Of a stretch of DNA of 64,000 nucleotides, positions 11,369 to 24,751 are shown piece after piece. Under the pieces are notes generated by a model. The model did no database searches. It worked only from the letters and a program-made list of their open reading frames with translations, and was not told where the DNA came from. Source of the DNA: Dermanyssus gallinae (taxonomy: Eukaryota > Arthropoda > Arachnida > Mesostigmata > Dermanyssidae); assembly GCA_003439945.1 (NCBI GenBank), contig QVRM01003956.1, forward strand, positions 335,501 through 399,500, read 5' to 3'. The position numbers and the translations under genes are program-made. Within the stretch, counting starts at the first letter, position 1, and each line of letters begins with the position of its first letter.

Positions 11369-12374
11369 CAGTCTATACACGTGGGTAGCGCACCAGCTCC
11401 CCGCCTCAAATCACGCCGCTACATGAGAAGCTTAATAATTGAAAAACAATCATAGCGCTCGTTCTAACCAGCCGTTCCGCTGTCCCGGATTTTGGCCATC
11501 TGTAACCAAGCAAGCCGCTTACCCAACACCGCTATTGCTTCAATTGGACCTGTCGGTGTTGCCTCTAGTTGACAGCGCACCCGCTGCTCGGTCTTTCCGA
11601 CGCCTCCCGACCACGCCATGGGGTAAGCCTTTCTTTTTTCTCACATCTTCTCTCCTGACCTCTCTCTCTCCGGCCCGCTACGCCCCCTTAGCTTTCTCTC
11701 TCTCTCTCTTGCTCTTGCTTTACGCTTCGTTCCTCTTTTCCTTTTCCATTTTTCTCCCTGTTAACCCTGACGTCGAAAAGGATCGGTAGGATCGGTTGCG
11801 TTCACCGTTGCCGGCCGGCGCCATCATGGTCATATTATGCTGCTCATTATAATCTGATTATAGCCTTATCGTATGCAGAGAGAGAGTCGGGAAGTGCATT
11901 TTCAAGGACTCTGTGAACTAAATATATGTATATATCGATATGGCTTCAGCAGACCCTATCGTGCCCCCCACGAGCCCACCAGCGCCGTAGTCTTTCTTAA
12001 TATACTCCTAGCAAGTCTTTCTTAATATACTTCTTCTTCTAGCAAGCACTCAAACGGATTCTCAGAAAAACCTGTAACCGTGATTGTCGAATAGGAAGAA
12101 GCACAAGAAAAACGCGATGAGACCCTCTTTTTGCTCTAGAGATGTTTGTTTTTTCTGCCAACGAGTTTGCTCGTCAAAGTTAGCAACATGATGTTGGATT
12201 ATCACGAAAGCGACTTCCATTCGGAGCCATCAAATCGGAAAAGCAGCGCTTTTAACGCTATAACGCGAACTAAGCCAAAACTATGTTCTAAATCGTCTTA
12301 GTTTAATAACCAACAACGTAAACAATATAATGATTTCGGGAACACATTCGTTGTGAAAACAAGCCAGAAGAAGA

Positions 12375-12431
<57 letters not shown>
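12375..12431. repeat. (AT)n array abutting a mariner relic
   Basis: Pure AT ending directly at AGTTCTGATGCACATTC, the presumed 3' edge of the mariner relic on the minus strand. Confidence 0.95.
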
Positions 12432-12434
<3 letters not shown>

Positions 12435-12479
12435 CTGATGCACATTCTTAAAAAATAAATATTTATTTAATCTTCGAAA

Positions 12480-12905
12480 ATGTTTTTACTCGTAGTTCCT
12501 GCCCACTGCGATGCACGTGTGCCACCTTCTCTTCCACTTTTCGCAACATTTTAAACACGTCTTTCGGAATCGAGTTGAGTTGAGCCGACGGGCGTTCATT
12601 TGCTAGTAATTTAATATTTTTGGAACGAACCAGTCATTGCCAGTCTTGTAACGCATTAAGTATCGGCCAAAAATGTTACGACTGATCCATAAAGTATCTC
12701 CAATTGCTCAGCCTGGAACCTGATAGTAATTCAGCGATTCACAAACTTTTTCAACGTTTTCTTCTATTATCGATGTGGAAGGCCTTTTCGAACAGAGGTC
12801 ATCTTCGGTCTCTTCACGTCCGTCGCGAAATCGATAATACCATGTATACACCGTGTTTTGAGACACGGATAGATCACCATAAGCGGTTCATAACATGCCC
12901 ACTAC
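12480..12905 (-). pseudogene. Mariner transposase relic with the catalytic core deleted
   Basis: On the minus strand one frame reads VSQNTVYTWYYRFRDGREET, then EDDLCSKRPSTS, EENVEKV and AIGDTLWISRNIFGRY, with only one stop. This is the N-terminal DNA-binding part of a mariner transposase (consensus TVYxWYxRFxDGRE, EDDxRSGRPSTS, EENVEKV). After VPKILNY (near 12605) the sequence jumps to SIPKDVFKMLRKVEEKVAHV, matching the extreme C terminus (IP...F). The whole DD34D catalytic region between them is missing. The A/T-rich 3' end (AATAAATATTTATT) abuts an (AT)n array at 12375-12431. It is a nonautonomous deletion derivative within receptor intron 1. VSQNTVYT matches VSRNTVYT in the relic at 59.8-60.8 kb, so they are probably one family. 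Confidence 0.75.
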
Positions 12906-13481
12906 TTTAGAGCACATGACTTGGTTTTTAACACAGAACGTGACGTAGTTTTACTGATCTTCAATATTCGTCTTCTTAAAAACCGCCGAACATCTGTACA
13001 CTAACTTCTATGAACCGAACTCAAGCAATTAATGCTGTCTCTGAAATTTGACCTGCATGTAGGCCAACGAACAGCTATACATTAACTGCGTGCATTACAA
13101 TGCATATGCATATACACACAATTTTATGCATGCAAACCAGCAGATGAATCCCAAGTGTGCTGTAGACAAACTGCCCTTTCATTAGAAGGCAAGCCTTGAT
13201 TGTATTTTTTTGCCTGGGATCGAGTTGAAGACTTCTTGCTGTGTTATCATCATATGATCTTAGCAGCAGCCTTCATTCCAGATGTCAGAACAGCGCAGCG
13301 GCCTCTGCGGCGCCTGATCCACATCCAGCGCTAAGGTTTGCAGACATTGTGGTCTAGTTCTCTATGGCGGTCATTCCCTTAAGCATATTCCGGCTGCCGT
13401 AGAGACACATCTGAAGGCGGACAACATGTGTAGGCGTGTAAGAGTGTGCATGACCCGCGTCCGCGGTGCTTGCTGCCACCG

Positions 13482-13501
13482 GTATATATATATATATATA
13501 T

Positions 13502-13598
<97 letters not shown>
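13482..13598. repeat. (AT)n array with two TATGGATA interruptions
   Basis: The GG interruptions recur 52 bp apart, implying internal duplication. Confidence 0.95.
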
Positions 13599-13600
<2 letters not shown>

Positions 13601-13825
13601 CCATGTCCCTCCGACAAAAGCGGCGGATGTTCTTTTATGAAACTCACCAATCTCGCCTGGTACAACGGCGAAACGAGGAGCTTTAGAAAATTGCATGGGT
13701 GTCTCCTGACGGCCCACGTCGCTGTTTGCCGACATATTCACGTTTGGGCTCTGCTATGTTATTATTAAGATCCAACTGCCGTTGCAGAGTATGCTAGCTT
13801 TGGAGATGAATGAAAGCCCAGGACG

Positions 13826-13826
<1 letters not shown>

Positions 13827-13868
<42 letters not shown>
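13827..13868. repeat. (AT)n array
   Basis: Pure AT, 42 bp. Confidence 0.95.
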
Positions 13869-13870
<2 letters not shown>

Positions 13871-14459
13871 CATTGTGAAATGCATTCCTAACAAGCCGTA
13901 GATAAAGACGTTGTTGCGTCATACATGGCTGACAAGCATTTACTAGAAATGCGGGCTAATTTATTCATTGAAATATTCGCTTCGTCTATTCTGCAGGATT
14001 TTGCAGGATCGATCAATTACCTTGCCTAACAACGCACACGTTGAGATTTGCTTTAAGGAAATTTCCACTTGTGAAGTCGACATATTTTTGGCATGCTTTC
14101 GGAATAATAAAAGCGCCAAATCGGAGGTTGTCGCTTCAAATGGAAAAGCTATTCAAGCCTCAACGTATTGCAACAAATCAGCAGCAATTGTTGCACTTCG
14201 TTGCAATACTTTAAATCGAGTAAATTCTCTCGTGCAGAACAAGCGATTGTTTCGACTTTAGATGGCTACAATAGAGGCAATCCTATCTCAAACTTGCACT
14301 TCGATTTCAGTCCGAGATTCAAAAATCTAGTTTGAAATACAACATGATACTGCCAACTTACGCTGCGGCAATTATCATCTGTACACCAAAAAAAGAGTGC
14401 ATAATCTCAAGCTGTTGTCGACATGGCATGGAGAAAAGCACAGCCAGCTTACGAAGCTC

Positions 14460-14617
14460 ACAGACAACATTTAACGTCCACGGGTTTGCATTCGCAATGA
14501 TTCGTAAGACGGACCCCATAAATACAAATATGCAACGGCGGGGATCGAACCCGCGCCGCACCTATGTGTCCCCTCTGGCCGCGAGGCGCACGCGAATGCA
14601 CCACGCCACCAGGCTCC
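14460..14617 (-). mobile_element. SINE family A copy
   Basis: The reverse strand reads GAGCCTGGTGGCGTGGTGCA, a B box GCGGGTTCGATCCCC, then TTTGTATTTATGGGGTCCG and GTGGACGTTAAATGTTG. It matches the copy at 52.5 kb over most of its length. The C-to-A and other changes in the tRNA-like head show divergence. It is not a tRNA gene: the cloverleaf is imperfect and is followed by the SINE body. Confidence 0.75.
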
Positions 14618-16117
14618 ACGGTCTAACTGGCTTTAAGCTTGACGACAACAAGAAGCATTGCGACTCGTTGTTTTCGTTGCCCCTGTTGACGAAGTCGCCT
14701 TTATACGGGTTGCGACTGCTAGCGAAGTCCTGGCTTGGCAAACCCTTAGGACCTGGCTGGCTAGAAATCGTACCTCACTACCTTGCTTTGAGCCTATACC
14801 TCACTGCTTTTATTGTCTGAACAGCTGACGCCAAAGCATGTAATGCCACGCTCGTCTGTGAGTGAGTCGAATGCTGATTGGACGCAAATCTCGAAACCGT
14901 TCTGATTTTGATGGCGGCGGCGGTGTTCCGCATTGCATTTCAATTTCAGTTCGCATCGCCTTATCGATTGCGGATAAATCAACGCGATACAAATTTTCCC
15001 ACTGCTCACCCGTAGCACGAGTGACCGACGTGGCTCGCACGCAGCATTTTATTGCGGGTCTTCTAGGAGGACACCGCGTGTTTGTTTAACGGGTGCATTT
15101 GAGCCTACACAAAAACACCCTCCTGGATCGCGCCCATCCCCCGGGGGCGATTACGTATAGGCAGTTGTTGAGAACCATTCCCTCCTGAATAGACACGCGT
15201 GCGTCTCGGCGGAGGGAGAAATAGAGAGTCGTGTGTCTGTATTGTCGCACCCACTTAGAACAGACTAGCATACACTGCGGTTCACCTAGGAAAACCGCAT
15301 TGGGGTTTGCCTACTTACAAAACAACGTGTGCGATGGTGTTTTTACTGCGCGAGTGGGATATTCCAGGATTTTCTTCTCTTTTCTTTTGGTATTTTATTT
15401 GAGGCAAACGCACAACGTGAGCCGCATCGACACCGTATTTTTAGTCGCCGTTTTCGTGCTACATTTCTGTTACAACCGTTTGTATTTGGTGATGTCACGT
15501 TTCGTATGTGCATACGCGCACGTTTATTCTGTATCTTTTACAGTCGTTCGAAGCGTGAGGCATTTCTCAACAACCAGAACGCGCTTATCAGGCGAATTGT
15601 CTTTGTTTTACGCTTCGTTTTTTTTCTTTATGCTCGTCACAAAGCAACGCACATCAACTTATTCTTGTAGTGCTCGTCAGAGTACAGGATTCTTTGTTTA
15701 TTTTCCTGTCTGTTCAGATATTTGTAGAGACGTTTCTGCATAGAGAGATCTGTACATATTTGTACGTGGTATTTACAGTTGACTGTAACCGAACGTCGGG
15801 GCGTCAAATGGCAACCGAGTCACATCTGAGCGACGAAGCGTATGCTTTTTAAATATAGCCTGCCGGTACTCCGCGTTGTCAACCGAGTGTTGTTGCGATG
15901 CAGCATAATAACGGACAGCATTCGCTGGCAGAAACCTTCGCCACCACACTCTAGACGGAAGCAATTCGTCTTTGATCAATAACAACTTGAGATGATTGGT
16001 CTCGAAGTAAATGCGCTAGAATACATACATTTCCAGTGACCCTTGGCGTCGATCGATTTTGACACTCGGTGCGCAACTAATTATTATAATCACTAGTATT
16101 AACCGCGTATTAAATGT

Positions 16118-16333
16118 GAGTCATGGTTGTCATCTACCGGAGTGTATCTGGTTTTGTTGATTGATTGAATTTATTTGAGCGATGCTTATTGGGAATATAT
16201 GAGAAACTTTACCGCTGGCAGTCAGCGACCATGCTGTCCCAAGCACGGTTGGGAAAACCCTAGCTAACCTCTCCACATATGCGACGGCAAGGGGCATGTG
16301 CTGATGAAGATAATAATAATAATAATAATAATG
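16118..16333 (+). mobile_element. SINE family B copy with (ATA)n tail
   Basis: It aligns to the copy at 63.8 kb: GTCATGGTTGTC..CTACCGG, TTGATTGATTGAATTTATTT, GAGCGATGCTTATTGGGAAT, ACCGCTGGCAGTCAGCGACC, GTTGGGAAAACC. The B box has been lost (GGTTTTGTTG). It ends in eight ATA/TAA units, a simple-repeat tail typical of SINEs. The internal CCGCTG(A/G)..GTCAGCG can form a stem. Confidence 0.65.
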
Positions 16334-17412
16334 CAACCTGAGATGACAGTGTTACAGTCGCGCGGGCGCAAAAATCGGACTAGCTTCTGCTACACCACGG
16401 CGAGACGGCAGAGGCGGGATCGCCTGCAGTGAACTTTGTTGTCGTGCATAGAGGTTTCAGGAACTTTCGGAGCCAGGTATTCGCCATTCGTCCGGGTTGT
16501 CCGGCCAGCAACGGCCGCCTTTGCCGTGCAACGCGAGCGACAACGACGACGCCTAATCAAATAATTTATCGAGCTAAACTGACAAATACGCTGAATGGCT
16601 TTAAAGTTGAGAATGAAACGTATGAACGACGATCGATACCTGGCGGAAGCCCCGGCCGCCGCGACTCGCATAATGAGAGTCAACGCAGCAACGAAGCAGA
16701 GCTAGAAGTTGAAGAGAGATAGCAGAGCCGGCGACCCAGAGGCGGGCCCAGAGTGACAGAACGCGAGGAAATATGAGCAAGTATATTAACTGAGGAGTAA
16801 AGAGGATAAAACTTCGATTTTGTGTTGCTGCGATGCAGAGTTAAGTTTAGCTGAACTCGTCTGCAATCACTAATCCGTTTCCAGAGTGTCTGTTCGGTGA
16901 AGTTGCAGAAACAGCTGCATCAAAGCTCAGAGCCCCCCGCCGGGTTATCGAGACCGAGACTCGGAGGCAGGCTGTCGGATCTTAGCTGCCGCGCTGCCGC
17001 TTCACAGTAGTTGTTACCACCAATAAGCAGCTGTCCGGGATTCCGTCCTCCTTCGACGCTCAGAAAGGTGTCAGGACCAAACTCTAACAGGGCAGCTGGG
17101 CGGGAGGCAGCACGTCAGCGGCTTCGATCGTCATCGAACGCTGACTAATAACTGCTGCCACTCGTAAATGCTGTCGTGATACGACAGCGTTATACGATAG
17201 AGACACGATACAGAGAGTGGCTTTGTAGCTACCTCATACGGTGGCTCAAAGTACGGAGCTGCTATGCCGCGACGACGAAACTCGTGCGGATAAAGGAAGC
17301 AGCAAAACGCGCACGTACACCGAAGAGTATATACACATATGCAGATAGATTTACACACACCCATGGTATGGCTCCGCATCATGATAGTTGCGCTATCTAT
17401 ATTAAATTCTTA

Positions 17413-17415
<3 letters not shown>

Positions 17416-17475
<60 letters not shown>
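17416..17475. repeat. (AT)n array
   Basis: Pure AT, followed by a short (GA)n at about 17516. Confidence 0.95.
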
Positions 17476-17477
<2 letters not shown>

Positions 17478-17479
17478 GT

Positions 17480-18240
17480 TGACTTGCGTCGCAAAATAAA
17501 AAGAGGAGAAGCGAAAGAGAGAGAGAGAAATCAGTCTCGGAAAATTCCAGCAACTACCCAGCAATCTGTCTTGCAGCTGCTTTGAACCCTCCTAAGCTAT
17601 TTAGCAATCCCCTCTCAGATCCTATGCCTCTCGGGTCTATATATATATTTATACATACCCTACTCTCAGTCTCGATTTACTTCCCCTATTTATTTAAAAG
17701 GTCTCCGGGCCTATACTTTTTTCGTTCACTCAGTTTCTCTATTTCTCTTACTATGCCCTTTCGTTCAGACGACTAGAAGCGATCCGACCCTCCAGCAAAT
17801 ACGCCGTCGTTGCCTAACACGGCTCGCCTGGCCGCCAAACTAAACATCAGTTACAATCAGGACATGTGATTGCTACTTCTACGACTACCATGAACGTCCT
17901 ATCTCGTCGAAGAGGTGGCGACGGGAGTGTCGTGAATCAACGTTGTCATCATGGTCGAGTATCACATGCGGATTTGACAAATCAAAGGGGTGGAGCGGCC
18001 GAGGCGCGTACCCAGTGGCCGATAGATGTCTAGATATATGTTTCGGTCTTTCTGCTTTTCCCATTCCTCCCTCTCTCTCCATATTTCTCTCTTTTTCCCT
18101 TTTCCCTTCTCTATCGCTCTCTCTCTCCTCCTTTCTTTTTCTCAGGCGCACGCGTTTGTGTGCAAGGGCAATAAAACAGCACCACATTAGATTGCTGCCG
18201 CGATAGCAGTTGCTTCTGCTGGTATCGTTCAGTATCGTTG
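17480..18240. other. Intronic sequence without recognised features
   Basis: Only short pyrimidine-rich and (CT)n tracts (for example 18060-18145) are seen. Confidence 0.5.
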
Positions 18241-18529
18241 CTGCTGCTGCTACTGCTGGTGCTTCTACGACTGACTTTTCTGCTATCACAACTACAATCC
18301 TCACTAAAAGAGCAACAACATGAGTTAGCAGTGGTAGCGCTTGCTTACAAGTTAGTTCTAGCCCGGCTTTGCAGCGAATCTCGTAGAGACGAGAGGTGGC
18401 ATCAACGGCCCGCAAAACCGAGAGCGTGGGCCGACGAACACAACCGCTTCGGCCTTTGTCGATTTTTCTGAATTTATGGATTCTACGCTGCCGGCCACTA
18501 GTCGGCCTGTATACGTACTGTCATTCCTA

Positions 18530-18650
18530 CTATTGTTATTGTTGTTCCTGCAATTGTTGTGTCTGCAATTGTTGCAATAGTTGTTGCTGCTGTTGTTTCT
18601 GTTGTTGTTGCTGTTGTTGTTCCTGCTGCTGCTGCTGCTATTGGAGGTGT
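18530..18650. repeat. (GTT)n/(GCT)n array
   Basis: TTGTTGTT and CTGCTGCT triplets. A similar GTT/GCT block occurs at 38597-38670. Confidence 0.88.
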
Positions 18651-18892
18651 TGTAATCTGTGCGTTGCGATATTTGGCGATATCACCCTAGCTTAACACCG
18701 CTTACATATCGCTAGGCTAGATACGGTGGTAATATTAGTATCAGAACAAAGATGACAACCACCACGGAGAGCTACCGAACGAGCTCATAGGTCCTGCTGT
18801 GCTTTACCGCTTCGGCTTCGGATAGCATGAAATGATCGCACATCGTGGCAATAGCGGCAGTAGTGCGCCATTGAGATACATTGGAAGGCGCA

Positions 18893-18978
18893 GGGGGGGG
18901 GGGGGGGGGGGGTTGGGGGGCGATGGTTCTCAATGGCGACACACCGCCGATTCGGACATTGCCCCCCCCCCCCCCCCC
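18893..18978. repeat. G20 run and C17 run 50 bp apart in inverted arrangement
   Basis: G's at 18893-18912 (plus a G6 after TT) and C's at 18962-18978. The two runs can pair to form a GC stem with a 49-base loop. Confidence 0.85.
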
Positions 18979-21639
18979 ATCATCATGACATGATCGCGAC
19001 CCGAAAGAATGTGTCTGCTATTTTCTGCTTTCATCATGGAACAACCGGGAACAACAACGACCACCGGCAGTTCGGCTCCGATTTTCCCTTTTCATTGAAG
19101 AATTCCGCCTGTCTGTCGTAACGGCGGAACGGCGATTCGCGACATCTTTTTATGCGCTCATTTGAGGATCTATTACGTACACAACGACGACGACAGCAGT
19201 AACAACAACAATACTAGCGTCATTTCTCTTCGAAAAAGTGGCACAAGTAGCGGAAAACAATCTTAGTTCTTTTTTTCTGGCGTGTGGATCGGACACTATT
19301 TACGCTGGACCAACTATGCGCCTTAGTTAGAGAGAGAGCCAAAGAGAGCACAGCCAAAGGAGATGGCGTGCACAGACTCTATCATTGGGTAGCCGCCGCA
19401 GCTGTCCGGCGGCAACGGTAGAACGGGCAAACTAACCACAAGTTATGTCGCATGTCACCAGTGGCAATATTTCAGGCAGTCTTCTTTGCAGTGGTATAGA
19501 AAACAAGTGCAATTCAGACCCACCTCTACTTCTACCCCGGTGGGTCACGCCACAACAGTGAAGGAGCCGGCGGCGAGGGAAGAGGACACGGGAGACACAG
19601 TCATCGGCCAGCCACATTGGGACTCGGGAAGGTCGGCACGAATCACTGCGTCGGCTGCATCGTTCAGGTAATGGTGCGTACCGGTTCAATCAGGAGGAGG
19701 TGGTGGTCAGCCTCTCGAAATCTACGGGTCGCAAATGACCAGCCTACTTCGTGATAACGACCTCTTTTGCTTGTGAAGACGACAGAAGAACAGGCACACC
19801 CGAGTGGATCGGGGGTCAAGTGCCAAGAGCGAAGGCGGCAGCGGCGGCCAACGCCAACACTTTCAGCGACTGGAAAGAACGACTTCAGGCTCATTGACAG
19901 GAATTGGCGGAAACCTGCTGAAGCATGCCTGCTGATCCATCGGGCGCCATTTGAGCTGTCTGACAAAGTACTGGATACTAGAAGACATTTTGCATTACAG
20001 TCACTGCAGATGTGAGTCCGTTCGCCGTTCAGCCGCCTCAAGCATTGGCTGTCGATGCTTTCTCAGAAGAAAGTTTTGCTCAAAGTGTATTCTCACCGAC
20101 TGGGATTGTACTTAACCGATCTTTCTAATTGTGTAAAAGTGCCAAACGGTAGATGCACAGATTGCACATGAGTGGCTAGAGAACACTCGCCTGAGAAGCG
20201 AAAGTCCTGCACAATAGTCCGCTGTCGGTGGCCTACCTAATTAAAGCCTGTACCAATAAACTGCTGTCGCAATTAGAGCTCGTGTTCTTAAAGTCCAAGT
20301 CGGCTTAACGTTCCCCTAAGTCATCATCTTAGATACTGTTGGCGGCGACTACTCGTTCAGAGTATTGTCAAACTAAATGCGCATCACGATGGATTTACTC
20401 GTGCGCCACATCTTAGATAATCTGGCGGCGACGGCAAATTAAAACAAAGATTACGTGATAAGCTTCGGCAACTTTAATTATTATTATTATTATTATTGAA
20501 TCCGTACACTAACATGATTATTTAAGTACAACAGGAATACAATATCATACATTTGTAGCACCACGGCTCGTATGAGGCGCCAACAAGGACATCGGGAGGC
20601 TTAGGTCGTTTCGTCCGGTCCGCCGATAAGCATTGTTTTGCTACTCATTGCCCTTTGGCCTCTCTCGGTTAAAGTTACACATAGCGACAATGATCGGGCT
20701 ATCTCAATCGCCCCGAAGACAAGCTCGAAAAAAAAACTATTTACCGAGGGCGAGCACGCGAGGGAGAGAGACAGAGGGCAAGACAACAAGAGAAGGAAAG
20801 TTTACATGTCTGTTTTTGCGGTCTACACTACCGCCGCGATGCGACGGCGGAAGAACCCCCCCTTTCCGCGCGCCCGCGATGACAGTAGCGGAATGAGCGT
20901 CTATTCGACGGTCTCGTCCTATTCAACCATATCGGGCTCTGAATGCATATTTGCCTGGAGGCACATTTTTACCGCCTCTGCCGCTGCTTAATGCCGCCCG
21001 CCGCCACCGCCGCCTTGTCCTAGCCCCTTGGCGCATCGAACAACACGCAACTCTCACTATCTTTCCTAGGTTACTCTCCATCTGTGGTCGCGCGGGTACT
21101 AGCCCGGGAAGGAAACGGAAGAGACGAGACGCAGAAGAGAACGAGAGACGACCGAAACAAGCAGAAGAAGGCGTCTCATCTTCCCAGGAGAACAACTCGT
21201 TTCGACCATGCAGGGACACCAAAAAGCGGCGTCTATCCGTTTGACCGTCTGTCTGTGCACGTATGTGTGTGCCCGTCTGTCCGTCCGTCACTTGTATCGT
21301 TCTCCACTCCCCAAAGACCCTCATTCGCATTAGAACGTGTCGGGACCTTCAGAATTAGAGTGGGTCGGCGCCACCGTCGTCCTGGTTGTCGTCGAGCATG
21401 TCGTCGTGTCCAGAACTCACGCGGTCAGACACATCGTAGACACACTGCTGCCGCCTTGGATGATCGTGCTCTGCTCCTGATGCTCTCAAGGGACACATAC
21501 GTCGGACCGCGCGTACGCCACGAGACATCGTGAATTGGCGGCGATACGCCTTAGCGCTCACTTGAAGTTTGCCCTCTAACACAGCGCTGCTAACAGGTGG
21601 TGTTTATCGCCAGCAACATAGCTACGCTACACTACACGG

Positions 21640-21675
21640 TATATATATATATACATCTATATATAAATATATACA

Positions 21676-21716
<41 letters not shown>
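21640..21716. repeat. (AT)n array with ACATCT interruptions
   Basis: TATACATCTATATA occurs twice before the pure AT part. Confidence 0.95.
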
Positions 21717-21718
<2 letters not shown>

Positions 21719-22775
21719 GTTTATGTGTATGTGTGCGTGCGGTGGCAGGTGATCGTACTTCTTCTTCGTTGAGAGGAATAGCGCCAACTTGCTGTCGATG
21801 TCGATGCGCATATGGTAATCCCAATCATTTCAACTGACTTCTTCAAACCCTAAACTATTGCCTCCAAATGATACGGGTCGCGTCAGAATCAAACTCGCAA
21901 TTTCTAATAGGGGGGTTTCTCTGGGGTCCCATCCAGGGTCACCTGACAACCCCTCCTCCGCTCTGTCCCATCAGTATATGCACACAGTGGTATACACGTC
22001 TCTTGCGGCCCAGATATGCGAGGCAGAAACTGGCCTACGCCCCTGTCGGGTGTCAGTGCGGATAATCCTTGCATGGCGACGCTACGCGTGGCCTGCTTCG
22101 TCGTCCCGCCTCGAAAGCGGCCGACTGATAAATTACTGGGGCGAGGTGGGTATAAGAACGACGAGGTAGACGAGAGCGTGCAGACGTCGAGCGCATATGG
22201 TCTCACGCATACGGTGCGCAATCCGACCGCACACTCTTGAAGCCGCAGATGACAATGAGAGCAAGGCCAAGAAACAGCAGAAGCAACAGCAACAAAATCA
22301 ACAACGACGACACCTTTCTCAGCCTTGGTGACCTTTGGCTAATACTCTCAGGGTGGACTAACATAGTAGCTAGCAAGAATGAAGATGAGAGAGAGAGAGA
22401 AAAACAATAATATGCAGTACACAAATCTCGGTCTATATATTTATTTAGATAGAACCATTATATATATATATATATATATATAACTGAAGGAGTTATTGTT
22501 GAGATATGCGAGTCTATGATTAACCACGGGAAACCTACGCGCTGGTGAATTTTTCCGGCAAACGCTGTCGTTGGATATGCAACGTGGTAACGTAGCAACG
22601 TGCTTGGCATTTTGTCCAGGTGGTCGACACCAGACCTTTCGATGTAATGCCAAAGTAATACCGAGCCTGGGGGGGTGGGGAGGAATCCGGGTTTAGTGGG
22701 TTTGCGAGTCTCACACTAGTCACGCAGGCTGCTAGTGGCGCATGTGCATCATGCATTACCGAAACCTCCCAGAAC

Positions 22776-22874
22776 AAAAAAAAAAAAAAAAAAAAAAAGA
22801 CCTGGGCCTGAAGCTGATGTAGTTTGTCGTCACATTCACTGGGGAACGATTGTTTATACCCCATGTTTACGAGT

Positions 22875-22937
<63 letters not shown>

Positions 22938-22948
22938 TTGTAGATGCA

Positions 22949-22987
<39 letters not shown>

Positions 22988-23019
22988 TTGTAGATGCATG
23001 CAAAGCAGGCCTGTCCCTC

Positions 23020-23078
<59 letters not shown>
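22776..23078. repeat. Poly(A) run, three (AT)n arrays and a (GA)n tract
   Basis: About 22 A's at 22777-22798, AT arrays at 22877-22935, 22951-22985 and 23022-23056, then (GA)n to 23077. Confidence 0.9.
22930..23002. repeat. Direct repeat embedded in AT arrays
   Basis: ATATGCTTGTAGATGCATGC occurs twice, 50 bp apart (near 22932 and 22982), separated by (AT)n. It probably arose by slippage or unequal exchange within the AT array. Confidence 0.65.
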
Positions 23079-23079
<1 letters not shown>

Positions 23080-23279
23080 TTGTTGTAGAAAAATAATATG
23101 AAAGAAGTAAGGAAAAGGGCCTAAATAAAGCTTTGGTCGCTGCTCATATTAATTCGGTGGCCAAGGAGACCATCTGCTTGTCCCTCTCTACGGACCGGTG
23201 GCCATTGATGAGATATGCGAGCGCTACAAAAGGCCAGTTGGACAGTTGGAGACAAGAATGATCGTGATGTCGGTAATGA

Positions 23280-23345
23280 TGATGGTGATGATGACGATGA
23301 TGAAAATTAAAGTAAGATCGTGATGATGATGATGATGATGGAAAT
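23280..23345. repeat. (GAT)n tract
   Basis: ATGATGATGATG units on the plus strand. A second, richer GAT/GGT block runs 23750-23870, and a GTC/GTT block 23955-24050. Confidence 0.85.
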
Positions 23346-24165
23346 TACGGTGATGGGGATGATTCGTGAGCGGGCTTTGCGTTCACGGCCTGGATCACGA
23401 CGAACGACGAGACAGTTCAGCACCGAAAGACGGACGTTTGCCCTCCATGATTGCCCCTCGTCGCTCCAATCTCGCACGCATGCGGTTGAGTAGTGGCGGC
23501 GGCGATTGCCAGAGGCTCGCTTGTGCGTGGACACGTTCGTCAGCACTCAACTCAGCTCAGCGCTGGCCAGAGCAACATAGCAGGCAAGCAGGAGCAGGCG
23601 ACCAACATGGGCAGTGGACAGACGAAGTGTCGGTGGCTTGCGTTTAGAGATGCATTCAGAGTACAGCGCCCGCCGGCCCAACCGCTCGTTCCCACTGATA
23701 CACCGACCTACGACCTACGGCGGTAGGCGACGCCAAGCAAAACGTGGCGGTGATCATAATGATGATGATGGGGGTGGTGGTGGTGATGAAGATGATAGTG
23801 GTGATGGAGGTGGCCGTGGTGGTGATGGAGGCGGTGGGGGGGGGGGTGATGATGATGATGACGATGGAATAAACTCGCAATGCCGCTATGGCAATCCCTC
23901 CTGCCTATATCATTTCTAACAACGCTACCGCCTCCTGCGGCATCGCCAGTTCCACTGTTGTTGTTGTCGTCATCGTCGTCGTTGTTGTTGTTGTCGTCGT
24001 CGCCGTCGTCGTTGTTGCTGCTATCAATGTTGTTATCGTCGTCGTCGGATTTAATTGATTCCTGGGCACGCAACATAGGGCACGCGTACCAGAACTCTGC
24101 ATGATAATGAACGGCTGGCAAGCTTTAGAGGTGCCAGAGCAGAGGGGTTGCAGAATAAGAGGTGG

Positions 24166-24283
24166 AATTTTTTTTCATTACGTTGTTTTCTCGCTGTTGT
24201 CTCAGCTTCATGCACAACACAGTCGGCTCTCTAGTATATATTTCCCTGCCTCTCTTTCTTAATGAGTACTGTTTTTAATTTGT

Positions 24284-24325
<42 letters not shown>

Positions 24326-24342
24326 CCCGTAGCTATTCAGTG

Positions 24343-24391
<49 letters not shown>

Positions 24392-24717
24392 CATACATAT
24401 ATATATAACACTGAATAGCTACGGGTATTCTATTTATCACAGGTTATATATATATATATATATATATAACCAGTGGACGCTCTAAGTGGTTGGGCAGTAC
24501 GGCTTGTGCTTCCCTTCAGGTTGCGATAATTTTTTTTCATTACGTTGTTTTCTCGCTGCTGTCTCAGCTTCATGCACAACACAGTCGGCTCTCTAGTATA
24601 TATTTCCCTGCCTCTTTTTCTTAATGAGTACTGTTTTTAATTTGTTATATATATATATATATATACATACATATATATATAACACTGAATAGCTACGGGT
24701 ATTCTATTTATCACAGG

Positions 24718-24751
<34 letters not shown>

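Noticed and set aside
13379..13741. Tyr-Ile repeat proteins over AT arrays, here and at 9.4, 11.2, 22.9, 39.5, 44.3 and 52 kb
   Set aside because: (AT)n reads as alternating Tyr-Ile in all frames without stops; these are artefacts.
14530..14600. tRNA gene suggested by GCGGGTTCGATCCCC
   Set aside because: The tRNA-like head is followed by a body shared with other copies, and the cloverleaf is imperfect; it is a SINE.
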